A stretch of 64,000 nt of DNA from Lytechinus variegatus (lineage: Eukaryota > Echinodermata > Echinoidea > Temnopleuroida > Toxopneustidae). A program made the position numbers and the translations under genes. Below, piece after piece: positions 23,141 to 36,227 of the stretch (the first letter of the stretch is position 1; each line of letters begins with the position of its first letter). Location: contig NC_054746.1 of assembly GCF_018143015.1 (NCBI RefSeq), positions 19,211,532 to 19,275,531 of the forward strand. The letters run 5' to 3'. The notes beneath the pieces are model-generated. The model was not told where the DNA came from. It did no database searches and saw only the letters and a program-made list of their open reading frames with translations.

Positions 23141-23890
23141 AAGGTAAAAACCATTCTGTGTCTTTTATGAAGATAGCCGTGTGTTCGTATAGTTACACAC
23201 AATGACCACACTGTGAGAAAAATAGCCACTGTGTTTCATTTGTTCAGCAGTGTGTTCATACACACATTGACCACACTGTGAGGAAGATAGCCACAGCGTG
23301 TCATTAGTTCAGCACAGTGTGTAAATATATTACACACAGTGACCACACTGTGAGGAAGATAGTTACTGTAGGTTATTAGTTCAGCACAATGTGTTCATGT
23401 ATTACACACAGTGACCACACTGTGAGGAAGATAGTTATACTGTGTGTCATTTGTTCAGCACAATGTGTTCATATAGTAACAGTGACCACACTGTGAGGAA
23501 GATCACCACAGTGTGTCATTTGTTCAGCACGGTGTGTTCATATAGTTACACTCAGTGACCACACTGTGAGGAAGATCACCACAGTGTGTCATTTGTTCAG
23601 CACGGTGTGTTCATATAGTTACACACAGTGACCACATTATGAAGAAGATAGCCACAGTGTGTCATTCGTTCAGCACAGTGTGTTCATATAGTTACACACA
23701 ATGAAGAAGATAGCCACAGTGTGTCATTCGTTCAGCACAGTGTGTTCATATATAGTTACACACAATGAGGAAGATAGCCACAGTGTGTCATTCGTTCAGC
23801 AAAGGGTGTTCATATGATTCCATAGAGGAACCACTCTGTGAAGACCTAGAGTTCCATTCTGTGGCATTTGTTCATTTCAGTGTGATCAAA
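23140..23890 (+). repeat. Minisatellite, ~72-bp unit, about ten copies
   Basis: The unit runs GACCACACTGTGAGGAAGAT, then AGCCACAGTGTGTCATT.GTTCAGCAC, GTGTGTTCATATAGTTACAC, ACAGT. The last copies lose GACCACACTGTG and shorten to about 60 bp. Copies in the centre are most alike, as in an array homogenised by unequal exchange. Confidence 0.9.
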
Positions 23891-24429
23891 GTGTGATGAT
23901 CAATTATGCAGATTTAATTACATGGAAACAAAAAAATAAATGCCATATTTTGAGGAAAAGGTATATGGCCACTGTTGCTCTTTCTTATGTAACTATTTAT
24001 TCAAGAAGTATACTTTCTAACGAAAATTCAGATAGAAAGATTAAAAAACAAGCACATCCATTTTTTATGGCAACAATATAATCTAAAATTATAAAATTAC
24101 TTCAGTGGTTATTTTACCCATGGTAAGTTTACCAGCAGAGATTACAATTTAATGATTCTGTTGCCCAAAATATGATTCAATTGTTATATCAGATTTACAA
24201 TTTTAATGTCTTTAGTAACCCAGATGTATGAAAGAAATATGCGGCGGTTCCTATTCCTCGTACACTTCAACAGTTTTGGCCCATTATGCATGATTATGGT
24301 CAGGCCTAACTGACAAAATTGCCTGGTCACAAAAAACAGCCCCCCCAAAAAAAAATTAAATAAAAATAAATAAATACAATGAAAGACTTAAGCGGGATTT
24401 ACTTACTTTTATTCTTAACAAGTCCCGAG
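23891..24429. other. AT-rich spacer
   Basis: No supported feature. Confidence 0.4.
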
Positions 24430-24957
24430 GACAAGTCCATCCCAACAAAATGTTGATTTTAATTAAAAAAAAAAGAAAAATCCAACAAATATAACACTGA
24501 AAATTTCATCAAAATCCGGTGTAAAATAAGAAAGTTATAAAATTCTAAATTTCTAAATTTTCGTTTAATTTCACAAAACAGATGTCACCCACTCACTATT
24601 TCTTTTATATTTCATTAAATTAAATCTGATGTATTTTTATTTTATCATTGTCACATGAAACAAAGGTTTATTTCTTCCCGTACACGTGGAATTGCCACTG
24701 TTTTAGCATATTTGGCTCAGTCAAGTTACTTATTATTTTCAAATCCGTTAAAATTGCTATATTGTGTAATTCAAACGATGACAATTAAAGAAGTAGAGAG
24801 GGACATCATCGACTCTCATTTGCATATTGCTGAGTTGTACACATAGTTGTTCTTATTTTATATCCGATTTTCATACAATTTTTAGTTTTATGCTTGCTTG
24901 ATTTTTCTCCATTGATTCAATTCAACATTTTTTCTGGGTTGGACTTGACCTTTAAAT
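24430..24957. mobile_element. TTAA-type hairpin MITE, second copy
   Basis: Left GAGGACAAGTCCATCCCAAC and right CTGGGTTGGACTTGACCT before TTTAA, with the family interior (AACACTGAAAATTTCATCAA, CACTCACTATTTCTTTT, TACACGTGGAATTGCCA). The left TTAA is mutated. Confidence 0.75.
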
Positions 24958-27900
24958 GAGAAAGTATTCAAAGATCCATCTTGTGTAGAGTTTTGAGCTG
25001 GTTCTAAATATATCGGTCTTAATGAGCGCATACGTATGCTTTTGGTCAGTTTAGCTACACCCCGCCCCCCCCCCCCTGATCGATAATATTTCATTCGAAA
25101 AAAACCCTGCAAATCTTACCCTGAATCGGTATGGATGTGTTATGAAAATTAAATTTTGTGCAGAAGTGTTTTGTTATTTTGGTTACCTTGATCAAATACT
25201 GCAAGCCTATGAAAACTACACATAGACAGTGTGTGTCCATAAAACCGTTTCATTTGGGGGATGTCAAAATTCTTGTTAAAAGTATGAAGGAGTTTTTACA
25301 AATATGTTTTTTTGTTCGCACTGTATGAGTTGCAAATTTAGGATTGTGATGATTTTCACGGTAATTATGTTAAGATGGGTCAGTGTTGAATACTTTGTAA
25401 TGTAGAGTCATGTGAGACATCAGTCTCAATGACCCGATTTATGAGCCTGTGATAATTCTAGCCACTTACAATGACCAATTACATCATTCCTTATTATCCG
25501 AAAGCAATTATGATTTTAATAATGTTTATATAAGTGTGTGCTTACTAAGTTTTTATTAAGGGTTGTTTTACATTCTGGATATGTTTCAAAGAGTATTCTG
25601 TGCATCATATAAATATATGTAATATCATCTCAAATCAAAGATGGCCCGATCAGTGCAACCTGCCAGAAAAAAATAAATACTGAAATATACGTTTATCTCT
25701 CAAAATTTACGATATGTGGCATTTTATGGCAACATTTACTCCCCCCCCCCCCGTTTTTTCTTCTAATTTTGAGTCCCCGTTGATTATTGTAAAATCATTC
25801 GGGATTGTTTGACCAATCATTTTGTTTTGATTAATGAAATTTGAATGTTTAAAACTGAAAACCCCCAAAGCTTCAGGTAATTTGATTTTTGTTGGGACTA
25901 TAAAAAAAATGGAGTGTCAATTTGTATATATACAAGAAATTAGAATGTTCAATTCACCCACATTTTGAGAAAGTCAATATTCCAACGTTGTAAAATCAAT
26001 TTCTGTCCAAAAGTATCTTCTCCGAAGAATGAAGCAATCAACAGATATCATTTTTAGTCAGATGAAACAGATAGGTATATCCTGATTCTAAACAACCCTG
26101 AATACTTTCAATGCATTGTAACAGTATTTTGATCACAATTCACAAACAAATGCTGTAATTCTGGAAATGCCTGACAAAATTAATAATCTGAATATGAAGG
26201 AGATTTTTTGATATTGATAACTGTTTTAAAGTCTTCTCTATCAGATGACCTTTTTGTCCAAGAGGTCTAAAAACGGCTTGCGCCAAGATAAAGGAGATAA
26301 ATTAAGCAGTAGTCTGGATTGAATACTCAATCGAATAATTGGTCCTTGCATACATTATGGTTATGTGGATGTATTTGATGATCCCATTCATTTTATGCAT
26401 GATTGAGGATTAGTTATGCGGGACTAAACTTCTTACTCGAAGTACACAAATTAAGGAGAAGTTAGACACATCAAAATCATTACAACTGAAGAATAGTTTT
26501 AACTTGGTTATTTTCAATTCCTCAATAAGCACATCTTCTTATTAAGTGATTTTTATATAATTCCTTTCTGCTTTTTTTTTCAGAGTCATAATTAATGAAA
26601 CGATCTCATTAAAAAGGCTGATAGACTATTTGTAATCAGTTCATGTATTCCTAGGATGATCTTGATGATTACTACTCATCAGCATTCAGCTAAGCATAAC
26701 ATAAATACAATATTACAATCATGATAATAATTGGACACAAATCCAACATAATCACAAATAAATGCAAAATGGCAAGTCATCTGATTAGAACCTACTTCAT
26801 TCACACTGCTGCTTTAACTGTGCACATTTGCTTCATTTTGGCGCAAGTCATTTTTGACACCCTGAACAACAAGGGTCGGTGTTCAGTCAAGCATTGTAAA
26901 AAAAATGAACATTTTGTATCATCTGATAAAGAAGACTTTATTGCATGTATCGATATCAAAAGATTGACCATTAAATAATAGTGTTACACCTCCTTTTGGC
27001 TACTTGTATTTATTCTCGTTTTATTCAAAATTTTTCGTATTTTCATTTCTTTTTCATTATTAACAGTTCTCACTAGATTGAGGTTGGGCTTTAACACTAC
27101 TTCGATCATATCCAATTGAATAACCCATGACCGTCATTCTTCTTCATCAAACTCTCTACTTATCTCATCTTCTCTATTTCCTTTTCTCACTCCTTGTTCT
27201 ATCTCTTTCATCTTTTCCTTACTCTTCTATCCAATATCTGCTCTTATATCTCATTAAAAAAAATCTTTATAATCTGTTGATTTATTCGTTTCTTTCTTTC
27301 TTACTTTTTGGAGGGGGGGGGGTTCCTAACCCCTCTCTCCCCTCCATCTCCTACCACCTCTCCAACCCCTCCCTCTCTGTGGTTCTTCTTTGCACATGAG
27401 CAAAGAAGAATTCAAATAACCCTCTAAAGGGACTTTCACACTTGGTTGTGCGACCATTTAGTTACATTATATTTTTCACATGATAGCAATGCTCACAAAC
27501 AGTCAAGCAACCAATTTTGAAAGCCCCTTTTTGTGAATGTTCTCTACTCCATTCTCACAAAGCTCTTGGGGGGAAAAAGAGTGAACTTCATGAAACGTAT
27601 GTCAATATTGATAAACCAGGTCAAATTATCACTTCAGCAAATCATCGGATGCAAAACATTTTTTGATAAGATTGTAAGAAACATAAAACTATACATACAT
27701 ATTTACTCTTTGTAAATTCCTTTTTTCTTGCGTCACAATGCAATGATTATTATTCAAGAATGCAGTGTGGGGAAATATACAGCATATTGTCAGAAAACTT
27801 ATGAAATGCTCTTCAAACAGATCTTAAATATCAAAATACAAATGAATTAAAAAATCATTTTGTGAAGTTCACTCTTTACAATAAAAACTATGCAATGTCC

Positions 27901-28207
27901 CTTGATTTTTTATTTATCATTTATACTTGGTATGTTGCAAAGTGCATTGTTTTTGAGGTATGACAATATTTTACTCAATGATTTTCTTCATTTATGTATG
28001 AAAAAGCTTTGGAATTTATCAATTTTTTTTTTCATTTGGGTAGATAAAGAAATATTTCATATCAGAATAACGGGATAATGCAGTATTGAATGCCACATTA
28101 CTTGCAGTTTATTGAAAAGAAAGGTTTGCCATAAATTTCAATCCACTTTGCAACAGTTATCCAAATGTAGAATCTGGTTGGGACGGGGGGAGGGGGGTGT
28201 TTGAATC
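24958..28207. other. AT-rich spacer, no gene recognised
   Basis: Contains C-runs (25060, 25740), a pyrimidine-rich stretch (27140-27400) and a G-run (27310). Short frames have no recognisable product. The 85-codon plus-strand frame at 26721-26978 has no family match I know. Confidence 0.4.
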
Positions 28208-28211
28208 TTAA

Positions 28212-28504
28212 GCCTGTCACACACTAAAAGATCCGTTGCAATTTGATTTTTTTAAAGCAATTGTAATTCCAACATATAAAGATCTTAATAGTGATTTAAA
28301 TATATCGTAATTCTAGTCTATTTTGAACCTCCTTGTAGGAATAAAAGCAAATACAACCCAAAATCATAACGTCATCAGCTACGACTTTGTGCCGAGCATC
28401 TCAATCTTATGTCAAACTTCATTTAAAATGCTTTCACTTTTAAATGGGAAAACTGATTGGTTAGAAAAAAAATGTGTTGTATCAGATTGTGTAGTGTGGC
28501 AGGC
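28212..28504. mobile_element. TTAA-flanked MITE, GCCTG.CACAC ends
   Basis: GCCTGTCACACAC at the left and GTGTGGCAGGC at the right are inverted, with TTAA at 28208-28211 and 28505-28508. The interior contains GGAATAAAAGCAAAT and CGTCATCAGC, shared with copies at 36228-36588 and 49250-49880. Confidence 0.75.
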
Positions 28505-28741
28505 TTAAGTGCTGCATGCCAAAATATGACGTTCTTGAAATAAAGGTTTTGCATTTTGCCAATTTCTACCTTGCTAATTTCCTGATGCTTTTAAGTACTT
28601 GTACAGTGCACAAAAGGGTAATTGAAATAATGAAGGTTGAAGTTTCATCTTGGTCTAACATGGAAAAAAGAAGGAAATTGTACAATGCACATCAGCTTTC
28701 TAAATTTTGATTACCTTCTACACTCTGTACAGTACCCATGA

Positions 28742-28920
28742 CCAGTGGCAGATCCAGGATTTAACAACGGGGGGGTCGAGGGGGGGGGGGGGGTTAAAAA
28801 GTAAATTTTATAATAGAGGGGTGCAGATAAAAATTTTCCTAGCCTTGTAGGCTTATGTTCAGGGTGATTCTGAAAAGATAAAGGGAGGGGGTGCATGCTC
28901 CTGCTTGGATCCACCACTGG
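28742..28920. mobile_element. MITE with CCAGTGGCAGATCCAGGA ends
   Basis: The left end CCAGTGGCAGATCCAGGA and right end CTTGGATCCACCACTGG are inverted; TGA flanks both sides, but a 3-bp match is weak. The interior is G-rich. Confidence 0.55.
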
Positions 28921-29148
28921 TGATAAATGCAAGAGATTTGAGGAACGTCTGTCATGGCTTGCAACAATAAAGGGGGGGGGGTAGGGCAGATGACGGGTTT
29001 AAACAATGTTTGACAGATAGCATACAGGTAGTACAATGTGTACAAACAAGCATCATACTAAAACAGCGAAATAATTTTTTCTTCATTTTCAAAGTGATTT
29101 ATTGGATATCTTTTTAAAATTGGTAAACATTTAATACAAAAAAAAATG

Positions 29149-29362
29149 ACCAGCAGCCCAGAAGATTCATCCAAGTTGTATCACCATAGCAACTGACCCC
29201 TTGATTTAATGGAACATAACCCTCACAAAATGACCCCCTGTCTGAGCTGGGTCTCCTTTCCACAACCACTCAAATGTGACACCAATACCAATAGTTCTAT
29301 TTTTAAGTGTATAGAGTGGAACACTGGACACCGTCATGCATGGTATACCGCATCTTTAATGC
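29149..29362 (+). pseudogene. Decayed inverted copy of the 34.7-kb exon-like segment
   Basis: It begins with ACCAGCAGCCCAGAAGATTC, identical to the start of the minus-strand segment at 34880. Similarity continues with gaps through GGACACTGGACAC...GTGCATGGTA-like sequence to its end. In-frame stops close every reading of it. The two copies are in opposite orientation, 5.3 kb apart. Confidence 0.5.
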
Positions 29363-29580
29363 AGTTGCTTTATTTTCCAGTTCAATGATACTTTGTGAAT
29401 AGCCTAAAGTATGCAAGACAATAGCATTATCACTTGGGGTGAATTTAGCCCCGCCCCCTTCACCTCCCCCCATTCCTCCCCAATCTCTTTTCCAATACTA
29501 TGAATCAGTATGTTAATCTCCTTTGTAGTCTTTTTATCCATCCTTGAACAAAGCCACCACCTTATTTCCTTTATACCTTA

Positions 29581-29730
29581 GTCACATTTGCTCTATGGCG
29601 GCTGTACGGCGAGTCGAAAACAGCCGTTTTCTTAATTTTTATTCAAACCTATATGAAGTTGGACAAAAAATGTTGAAACGGCTGTTTTCAACTCGCCGTA
29701 CCGTACGGCCGCCGCAGAACAAATGTGACC
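29581..29730. mobile_element. 150-bp hairpin MITE
   Basis: The arms GTCACATTTGCTCTATGGCG and GGCGAGTCGAAAACAGCCGT pair almost completely with AACGGCTGTTTTCAACTCGC and CGCAGAACAAATGTGAC. Nearly the whole element is stem. Confidence 0.75.
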
Positions 29731-31226
29731 ATGGTATCAATCTGCTCCCTTCCTCACTACCACCTCCCCCTTCCCTTTCTTCCCACCTTTCTCCTCCTTT
29801 CTACAAGTTTAGCAGTTAATCCAGGTAATTGTGTTCTCTCTCCATACCTCCCTGTACTATCCATCCAAGAAAGCATTTCATGAAGATTTGTTTCAGTGAT
29901 TTTCTTGCATGTGACTGGCTAAGAGCAAAATAGTATGTGATAATCACTGAAAAAATATAACTCTTCATGAAATACTCCCCATATCTGTCAGCCTTCCATC
30001 ATTTCACATCCTTTCAACATTTATTATCCATGACTGATATTACAATGTTTTTTTAATCTTTAAACATTTTCTTATTTTTTTTTTTTTTTGAATAGTTTTT
30101 GAAATATCAATATCAAAAAAATTTATTTCACATAATTATTCAATAATACATTTGAATAATTTCACATATTACTTTTGATCAGCGAGTATTTTTTTTCGGG
30201 GGGGGGGGGACATTTTTGGGGTTGAGTAAATGAATTTCAAATTTGTGATAAAAATACACCATTTTCTGTACATAATGCTATAGTGTTTCTATGAACACTG
30301 CATTTTGGTTAAAATATTTAGCAAGAAACCAACAGAAGAAAGAATTCTTTGGTTTTGTTTTGTTTTCAATGTTTCCATGTCAAGGTAATTTCATTTCACC
30401 ATCACAAAGGAACCAAATGTTTGTTTGCATAACTACAAGGGCCACAGTTTCAAAGTGGGGGGCAGACCATGCAAAAGTCAATCAGATGGTCCTTTTTTAT
30501 TTTTTATGTTTTTGTACACGTTTGAAAAAATGGGGGGCTCAAGTCCGCAAGCCCCCCCCACCCCAATTCTTAGGCCCCTGTATAGTATCCATCATTCCAC
30601 CACACAACTCTGAGAGATAAGGCGAAAAAAGAAGTGGCGTTGGCAAGATATGTGAATCTAGATCTAATAGGTTAGACCCTGAACACGGGCTCGTCCTGAG
30701 TAAGTGCACTTTATATCCCATAATGGTTTATAATCCCCCATTTATCATTACAGTACAATGCATCAACCCTAGTCATGAAGTGCAATGTCAAATTTCACAT
30801 TCGGCAACCAATACAATCTAAAACTCCTTCAAAACGGAAGTAGGAATCCATTTCTTTAGCCAAAGAGATGCTCAGAAGCAAATTTCTTGAGACTGCGCCC
30901 AATAAAATTTTTAACACTCGTTCCAGATTGGATGAAGGAACCATTTCTTTAACCAAAGTGTCATCAACATCCTATGTGAGTTTTAGCTGGAACAATCAAC
31001 CAATCAACTGGAAGACAACTGGATCAACAAAGTCAGTTCCATCCATCAAATGCTTTCCCAATATAGCAACCTCTCTGGTATAAATCCATCCAAGCGAACA
31101 AATGCGATTCTCGTTCACAAGGGATATGACTTAAGGTGCTCGCAAAGGAAAAAAAAAACACTGGATGAGGCAACAATGAATTCAACATGGAGAAATGGAA
31201 ATTGGAGAGTTCAGAAAATTGACAAT
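29731..31226. other. Spacer with repeat fragments
   Basis: A G-run at 30199 and a GGGGGCAGACCATGC...CCCCCCACCCC fragment (30439-30590) resemble other C/G-rich MITEs. No gene supported. Confidence 0.35.
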
Positions 31227-31388
31227 CTGGGGCCTGTTTCATAAAGGACTTGCAACTGTTGTAACTTGCCATTATGGTAGCTACCATGGAAACCTTGATT
31301 GTGATCGGCTGCTGAGCCCTGTTACCATGGTAGTTGCCATAATGGCAAAGTTACAACAGTTGCAAGTCCTTTATGAAATGGGCCCCAG
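31227..31388. mobile_element. Near-perfect hairpin MITE, GGGGCC ends
   Basis: CTGGGGCCTGTTTCATAAAG, GACTTGCAACTGTTGTAACT and TGCCATTATGGTAG on the left arm pair with CAGTTGCAAGTCCTTTATGA, AATGGGCCCCAG and AATGGCAAAGTTACAACAG on the right. The loop contains the GATTGTGATCGGCTG word also found in other copies. Confidence 0.85.
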
Positions 31389-32268
31389 TTGGATCACTGC
31401 CCCACTCAAAGACTAGAAGGTGGGTGAAGAGCCCAGTACCGTAAATGTATAGCAGGACCAATAAGAAACTACAAATTCCCTGAGACATGATCATGCAGAG
31501 GGACCATAACAAAAATAAAGGAACTGCTTCCATAAAGGTCTCCAAATATGCTTTGTATCTTATAACAAAGAGAGTGAAAGACTCACAAGATCACATGAAA
31601 GGTTTCTAGATGGCATAAGATCAAGGGATGCAGCTGTTGTTATTCTGGATCATTTCCATGGGAGCTCAATGAACAATCAATCCCCTTGTAGTTTGGTATC
31701 ACAGATACTTGAAAGATTCAACCAATCTGAATAACTAAGTGAAAGCCATAGGTCAAATATAACTGATGAGGGTAAGCAGGTACCTTGAGCACATTAAACC
31801 AATGATTCCCCACACTTATAGGGATGTTTCTTAATGCCTTACCTGGATGAAATTTTCTATACACAGGAAACATGATCAAATCCTTTCCTAGGAAAAAGTG
31901 TTGCTTCCAGACAAAGAAAAGGAGTGTTGACAAAGACTTCATGAATCTGTCTTACAAGAATTCAAATCAATATACAGTACAATAACCTGCAAGATATATA
32001 TGCAAGTGCTCAAGATATCATGAAAAGAAAACCATTCCTCTTGGTCAGGCACCAAGGGGGGGGGGGTCAATAACCACACCACGCTCTACCCAAGCGTGTC
32101 CACACACTTAAAAATTGAACTTCAATGCCATTTCTACATGATTCCACAAAGTCTAAATTTTTACCCCAATGATGAAGCACATTAAAAGTGAATTTTAAAG
32201 GGTCAAATTTATATCCCAAATGGTGTATGTCACACCATTCCACGAAGTCCATTTATACCTTAACCCTA
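31389..32268. other. Spacer, transcript-like composition
   Basis: Less repetitive and less AT-rich than the surroundings, but frames are closed on both strands. No feature supported. Confidence 0.3.
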
Positions 32269-32993
32269 ATTCTCCCGGGGGGGGGGCCATAATGGCCCCC
32301 CCTCAACAATTTTCGCGATATATCTGCTGCGCGAAATTTTTTCACCTCGCAGCTCACTGACTTTTTACATTCAAGTCTCGCGCAAATTTTGAGACCAAAT
32401 TTGTGATGCCCGGGTACGCGGTTACAACATTACGCAACATTATGCAAGTGCATGTCAGACCCAAAATTGCTCATAAACGTGATTTCATGTACAAATCCAA
32501 TGCAAATTGCGTATTTAGCCAAAATTCATAAATGTATCATTATTTCTACTTTTACTGATTAAACTTAATTAATTTTGCCTTGTTTATGATCAGAATTATG
32601 TCTGGAACAATTTCCATTGAAAAAACAATAAAAAACAAAAAGTAAAAAACAAAGAAATACATAAGAAATTCATAAAACAATAAAATACATAAGAAATTTA
32701 TTTCCAAACCAAAGTTTTTTTGAATTACGATTGTTAAGAATGCTACAAAGAAAATTTTTACCAAAAATTAGCATTCTAGGAGCTTTATTTAGTGAATTAG
32801 AGCAAAAAGTATGATTTATGCATAAATTAGCATAATTAATTCATATAAAATAAAATCTCATTATTTTGGAAAATTTTACCATGCAGCCTTGTAGATTACA
32901 TCGCACACTACCAGCGTGCAAATTTTTGTGTCGCTCGCGCGATCGGCGGCCGAGATCTTAAGGGGGGGCCATAATGGCCCCCCCCCCCGGGAA
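32269..32993. mobile_element. Element with GGGGGCCATAATGGCCCCC ends
   Basis: Both ends carry CCCGGGGGGG next to GGGCCATAATGGCCCCCC (32276-32301 and about 32963-32990), so each end is itself a hairpin. The interior has CTCGCGCAAATTTTG and GCTCGCGCGATC near the inner sides. No frame; target duplication not clear. Confidence 0.6.
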
Positions 32994-34653
32994 TGACAAG
33001 AATCAAAATACCCAGGGAGATTTAGGGTTAAAGGCATACTTCATTTTTATTTAAAAATGGACCCTAATATATTTTCATTTTATTTTATACCCAACGTAAA
33101 GGACTTGATTTAAAATGATACCCTCAAGTCAAATGAAGAAGAAAAACACCCCTTTTGTAAGGAAAACATCAACAATGCTTTCAGGCTGAAATTATATTCT
33201 TTGCAATGATTTGTGTGGATACGCTTGCGTTGCTCGCAGTGTGGCATATATGAGGATTATTAAAACTTTGCCAGATCTCAAAACATCAAAACCCAAAGAT
33301 GTCACATGCAATAGGAACAAAATCCGAAAGTCAGCAGCACTCTCTTCAACCAGGTTGACAGTTCTCATCTTTCCTTTCTGCAGATATAAATATTAACCTG
33401 GGTCAATTTGGAGAGCGAACCCATTCTTGATGGATCTTAATCAATGCCGTGTCCAAAACCGTTTTGGGTAAACTGCTCCATCGATGAAATTTTACAAACA
33501 TGCAAAAATTCCATTACAAATACTGGTAAGACTTGACTAGAAACATTACAAGGCAAGGCACCTGCATAATGGCTTGAGCTTGAACAGTAAACAACAATTG
33601 CAGGCAAGATGGAAATCAAAATTTGACATTGCACTTCTGAATCTAGAATTCAGACTAACATGTATTGCTCTGATTTCAGGAGCACTTTATTTTACCCATT
33701 ATGGAAAAACCATTGAAGCACACAATGCTCATTTTAATGGGTTGAAATGTTATATCCGAAATTGAGTAAAAAAAAAATGCAGACGAACCAATATTAAGAA
33801 GCTACCTTCATCACGGTACCTTTCCAACGGAGCCATTGAACCTCTACACATTCTGTAATTTCATGATGGATACACATTCAGCATTTTTACAAACATGAGA
33901 TTTGAGGTGAAAGGACCAGGATAAAATTTGAAAAAATAACCCAAATTAGTCTGTCCAAAATATTAGCATGTACAGAAATAGGGAATACATTTATCACAAA
34001 ATAATTCATACTCCTCAAAGTTTGAATTTAAATTTCCTTATAAAAGAGAGTTGTGTTTTTAGCACATTATATCAGTCATGGTAAATATTATGTTGAAACG
34101 GTGTGGAATGAAGATAATTCAGAGCAACATCTTGAACAGATAGTACAGGGGTGTATATGAAGAAAGACTACAATAAATGGATCAACTGATAATGCAAGTT
34201 TCTCAAGGTGAAAGGAGTGGGAAAAGTGAAACATAAGGGGGGGGGATAGAGTAACAGGAAGAGGATTGAAGAATTAGAAAGGGAATGGCTAGCACAAGGA
34301 AGAATAGAAAGACTGCAATAAAGATCAACATACTGAGACACATAGCCAAAAAAGGATATGAGGAGAAGTATTATATTAAAGAGCAATGGGGGTTTTGTAC
34401 CATCATATTTTACAAAATTGCCCTCAGGACTATTGTTTTGATAGATTTTCATGAAAATAATTTTTCAAAAGATTAAAAATATCACTATTCAGAAATACAA
34501 TTGTTTCAAAACGTGGATAAACAGCCCAAATTGCATGATACCACTTTAAAAAATATTAACCCTAAGAGTAATAATTGCTGGAAAACCTATTACATTGTCT
34601 TGCATACTCTAGGCTACACAAAATATCACTGAAATCAGAAATAAAGCACTTAC
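32994..34653. other. Spacer, no gene recognised
   Basis: Short frames and AT-rich DNA only; nothing supported. Confidence 0.35.
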
Positions 34654-34880
34654 ATTTCAAGAAGCTGTGTACCATGCACAACAGTGTCCAGTGTCCTTCT
34701 CTGCACACCAAAAAATAGATCTCTTGGTAGTGATGTCACATAATGTGTGATTTTGGCAGGAAGATCACAGCTCACATCAGACAAGAAGCCATGTTTGTGA
34801 GTTCTAGGGCCTATTCCATCAATCAAAGAGGTCAGCTGCTTTGGCCTTCCAACTTGGATGAATCTTCTGGGCTGCTGGTC
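34654..34880 (-). CDS. Exon-like open segment with perfect donor, product unknown
   Basis: An open minus-strand frame of about 75 codons (GRPKQLTSLIDGIGPRTHKH, DLPAKITHYVTSLPRDLFFG, TLDTVVHGTQLLE) ends exactly at a GTAAGT donor; AG acceptors lie at its 5' edge. I do not recognise the protein. A diverged relative lies inverted at 29.15-29.36 kb, so this is a duplicated piece, either a real exon of an otherwise unseen gene or part of a repeat. No partner exon was established with confidence. Confidence 0.35.
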
Positions 34881-36227
34881 TTACATTGTTTTCAAGAAAG
34901 AAAAATAACATCATGAATACAAAGCAAGTATATGTATACAAACACTCTAATGCAGGTCCAAGCTATTTGAGAATATATGTGAAACAAACCAAAGGGGTGT
35001 TTAACAAAGATTTAGGTTTGACTAACAATCATTGATAAATTCCAAGTATGTTTTACAAATAGTTAACCACCATACAGGTTGGGTCACACTCATGGGAAAT
35101 GCTCCACAGCATAATAATCAATGAAACTTCACATTAACTATCATGTACATGTAAAAAATAAAGTATGACAGTTTATAGTCAGATCAAATTGTTTGGGAAA
35201 ACACTACCCCTGATTTGCTTTGCGACAACCATAAACTTTTCATGGATTTAACTTGATACAATAATATAAAATCGATTTTTCCCACACTAAATACCGTGTT
35301 TTTACTGAATTAAAAAAATTACTCACATGATTGGCACAAGATGTATGTTTTACTACTGGGTCTACGGAAAATTTGAGAAGAAGAAAAAGCAAGAAAAAAT
35401 AAATTCCCCAAGGAACATTTCTAAAATATTGTCATGTATTACATCAATGCATCATTACACCTGTATTGTCAGGCACTGTACAAGCATTGACTTAACAATC
35501 CTGATACCAATCATGAGAAGAACAAAGACAAGCTATAAATTGATTTGATATCATTGGCATTCATCCAGGTTTGGGGTCCAGTCAACATATTTTGCACAAA
35601 AATTGATAACAAATTATGGAAAAAAATAGATAAGAAATTCTCATGGCTACTTTTTGTTGACCTAAGCAACTTTTTTTAGGAACTACATGTATGTCATCAG
35701 GAGTGTTGCATATAAATTGTTTGAAAATAAGCTCTTTGATCACAAACAGTTATATCAATGTTAAATCTAATATTCTGCCCATAACATACAGTGTCCAACA
35801 ACAAAGTATATTTGGACCTTTTTAAAATTTATATTACCAAATATGCAATATTTTGTTTATATAAATATCTATTATTCCTCATTAGGAAATTGTAATTGAT
35901 AATATTCATATAAAAAATGTTCACAATATAAACTTTCTTGGTGTATTATTGAAGAAATTTGACAGAAATATCAATAACATTAATGGAAAAATAGATATGT
36001 ATATAGGTAGTTATGGGCAAAATACAACGGGTATGCTTGTTTTAACGATTCTACGACAAGTAGATCCAGGGTAAAAAAACAGAGATAAAACACTTAAGGC
36101 AAAAACTCTGGAAAACCTTTGGATCCGCTTTTGCAGAATAGTCAAAACAAAACAAAACCCAAATACAAAAATTACAAAAGGTACATGGTGTTATCACCGC
36201 ACCATCTTCATTTTAATGAAGCCTAAA

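Noticed and set aside
23140-23890. CRISPR array
   Set aside because: The whole ~72-bp unit repeats, with no spacer/repeat division; it is a minisatellite.
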